Source: Flavobacterium chryseum
Lineage (GTDB): Bacteria > Bacteroidota > Bacteroidia > Flavobacteriales > Flavobacteriaceae
Direction of reading: 5' to 3'
NCBI RefSeq assembly: GCF_004362015.1
Contig: NZ_SNWW01000006.1
Span: forward strand, 62,001-126,000
Length of the DNA stretch: 64,000 nt
Each line of letters starts with the position of its first letter. The first letter of the stretch is position 1. The position numbers were made by a program, and so were the translations under genes. The notes below the pieces were generated by a model, which was not told where the DNA came from, ran no database searches, and saw only the letters and a list, made by a program, of their open reading frames with translations. Positions 62,619-64,000 of the stretch are shown in pieces.

Positions 62619-64000
62619 TTATAAAGTCAAACTTAAATTAAAACCATAAGTAGCCGGAGAAGGCATTTGTCCTGTTTCTACACCAGGCAGAATGGTATCG
62701 CCATTTAGGGCTGCGGTTTCCGGGTCATATATTGGAAAATCTGAAATAACAGCCAGATCTCTTCCAAAAATTGAAAACTGAACAGACTGAAGTCCGGTAT
62801 CTTTAAGCCATCTTTTTGGCATATTATACTGGAGACTTACTTCTCGCAGTTTGGCATAAGAAGCATCAAACGAATTTGATTCGATATTGGCTCTTCGGTA
62901 ATAACGAACATAATAATCTGCTGTTGCTACCTTTTTTGTATTTGGAGAATAAGATCCGTCAGCATTCTGAATCACACCGTCTCCTATAATATAACCTTCT
63001 GCCCTGCCCATTTCATTAGAATTTAATTTTCCCTGTTCAGAAAGTTTGTGGTGTGTCATAGAATAAATCATACCTCCATACTGACCGTCGATTGTTACAT
63101 TCATGGTAAAGTTTCCAACAGAGAAACTGTTAGTCAGACCCGCTTTCCAGTCCGGACTTGCGTCTCCTATATATTGTATCTGATCCGGGTAAGCTGGTAA
63201 TCCTGCATTGTCGTAAACAATCTTTCCGTCTGGCGATCTTACAAATCCAAAACCGTAAATGGCACTTGTAGTTCCTCCCACTTTAGCAATGATAGAAGCC
63301 GTTCCACCTGTTCCGATGATCTGCTGTCCGTCGATTCCTTCAGGAAGTTCCATAACTTTATTCCAGTTGCGTGACCAGTTTACATTGGTGCTCCATTTGA
63401 AATTGGCATTGTCTATAAATTTTCCGCCAAGTGATAATTCAACACCACGATTTTTTACTTTTCCACCGTTTAATACCGCTCCGCTATATCCTGTTGAAAA
63501 GTCCATTGGTATATCAATGATTTGATTTTTGGTAACACTCTCATAAAATGTTGCATCTGCCGTTAAGCGGTTATGCAGCATTCTGATTTCAAAACCGGTT
63601 TCAAAACTTGTTGTGATTTCGGGTTTAAAATGATCATTGTATAAAACCGTTAGTGTTTGTGCCGAACTCGGAAAAGCACTTTGTCCGTAATATTTTTGCG
63701 TTTTATAAGGTTCTGTATCATTTCCAACCTGTGCAAAAGAAAGTCTGTATTTTAAATAATCTATTGTTTTAGGTAACGAAACCATTTCAGAAACAATTAA
63801 ACTCGCATTAACCGACGGATAAAAGAATGAATTATTGGCTACTGGAAGTGTGCTCGTCCAGTCATTTCTTCCGGTAATATCAACAAAAAGCATTTCGCCA
63901 ACTGACATGGAAACTACTCCGTACAAGCTGTTCATTTTTTTGTAGGCATCTCCTAAAGTCAAAATCGGAGCGCTTGAACCGTTTGAAAGTTTGTATACTC
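62619..64000 (-). CDS. SusC/RagA-family TonB-linked outer-membrane protein, C-terminal part
   Basis: The frame is open to the end of the window, so only the last ~460 residues are seen. Barrel strands typical for SusC (MLFVDITGRNDWTSTLP, YLKYRLSFAQVGNDTEPY, LTADATFYESVTKNQI, GAVLNGGKVKNRGVELSLGG) and the C-terminal YGFNLSLTL. Imports an oligomeric ligand with SusD. The phosphoesterase and GDPD genes downstream point to phosphodiesters as the ligand. Confidence 0.94.
   Translation of the reverse strand, partial: VYKLSNGSSAPILTLGDAYKKMNSLYGVVSMSVGEMLFVDITGRNDWTSTLPVANNSFFYPSVNASLIVSEMVSLPKTIDYLKYRLSFAQVGNDTEPYKTQKYYGQSAFPSSAQTLTVLYNDHFKPEITTSFETGFEIRMLHNRLTADATFYESVTKNQIIDIPMDFSTGYSGAVLNGGKVKNRGVELSLGGKFIDNANFKWSTNVNWSRNWNKVMELPEGIDGQQIIGTGGTASIIAKVGGTTSAIYGFGFVRSPDGKIVYDNAGLPAYPDQIQYIGDASPDWKAGLTNSFSVGNFTMNVTIDGQYGGMIYSMTHHKLSEQGKLNSNEMGRAEGYIIGDGVIQNADGSYSPNTKKVATADYYVRYYRRANIESNSFDASYAKLREVSLQYNMPKRWLKDTGLQSVQFSIFGRDLAVISDFPIYDPETAALNGDTILPGVETGQMPSPATYGFNLSLTL

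Noticed and set aside
1-64000. CRISPR arrays, tRNA/rRNA genes, prophage, IS elements
   Set aside because: I looked for regularly spaced repeats, cloverleaf sequences, integrase and transposase motifs and found none.

Overview
The window reads as a chromosomal segment of a Bacteroidota bacterium, most likely Flavobacterium or a close relative. The evidence is the AT-rich intergenic DNA, a SusC/SusD pair, a TonB receptor with a carboxypeptidase-regulatory N-domain, LytTR and Rcp1-like response regulators, a PID-CTERM-like small protein, and many Crp/Fnr, SDR and Hsp20 genes of flavobacterial type. I see no rRNA, tRNA, CRISPR array, phage or transposase gene.

Layout. 1-4.2 kb: a partial DUF2452-like gene, a flavin reductase, two photolyase/cryptochrome genes and a DUF2256 zinc-ribbon gene between them (blue-light DNA repair). 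4.2-9.4 kb: SpoU methyltransferase, PRC-barrel protein, small membrane protein, cold-shock protein, an unknown gene and a TonB-dependent receptor. 9.8-22.3 kb: a membrane-anchored FAH-family protein, Crp/Fnr regulator, Hsp20, a carbonic anhydrase-bestrophin operon with a divergent TetR gene, a large exported unknown protein, PAP2 phosphatase, GNAT, two paralogous tiny acidic proteins, a receiver-only regulator, a DUF892 (YciF-like) protein with a lysine/alanine tail, an NAD(P)-binding protein and two small unknowns.

23-33.5 kb: an unusual signalling block with three CheB-type modules. These are a CheB/CheR/PAS/kinase protein whose CheB and H-box residues are degenerate, a stand-alone CheB, and a giant CheB/CheR/multi-PAS kinase interrupted by one in-frame TGA, followed by a receiver-only regulator. 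I see no flagellar or CheA genes, so these modules probably serve sensory or stress signalling rather than flagellar chemotaxis. 34-45 kb: zinc alcohol dehydrogenase, SPW-type membrane protein, small two-helix membrane proteins, a LytTR regulator, a pseudo-receiver/PAS kinase overlapping a receiver gene, a PID-CTERM-like peptide, DUF2243, and several tiny lysine-rich, acidic or Thr-rich proteins. The character is that of a general stress region.

45.7-51.9 kb: a Tat-like SDR, a DUF2867 and SDR pair, a TIGR03643 gene (a family usually found with photolyases and DUF2256) and a PAS histidine kinase. 52-58.3 kb: a redox/electrophile group (aldehyde dehydrogenase, ABM monooxygenase, exported DJ-1/PfpI, Crp/Fnr, NmrA-like, SDR, AraC). 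58.7-64 kb: a minus-strand SusC-SusD-metallophosphoesterase-GDPD operon, probably for scavenging phosphodiesters; the GDPD gene carries a one-base frameshift.

The strongest leads are the degenerate or broken CheB/CheR kinases, the set of unlinked receiver-only regulators, the paralogous small-protein families, the split photolyase module, the carbonic anhydrase-bestrophin operon, and two indel or nonsense sites that need read-level checking. All assignments come from reading the sequence; no database search was run.
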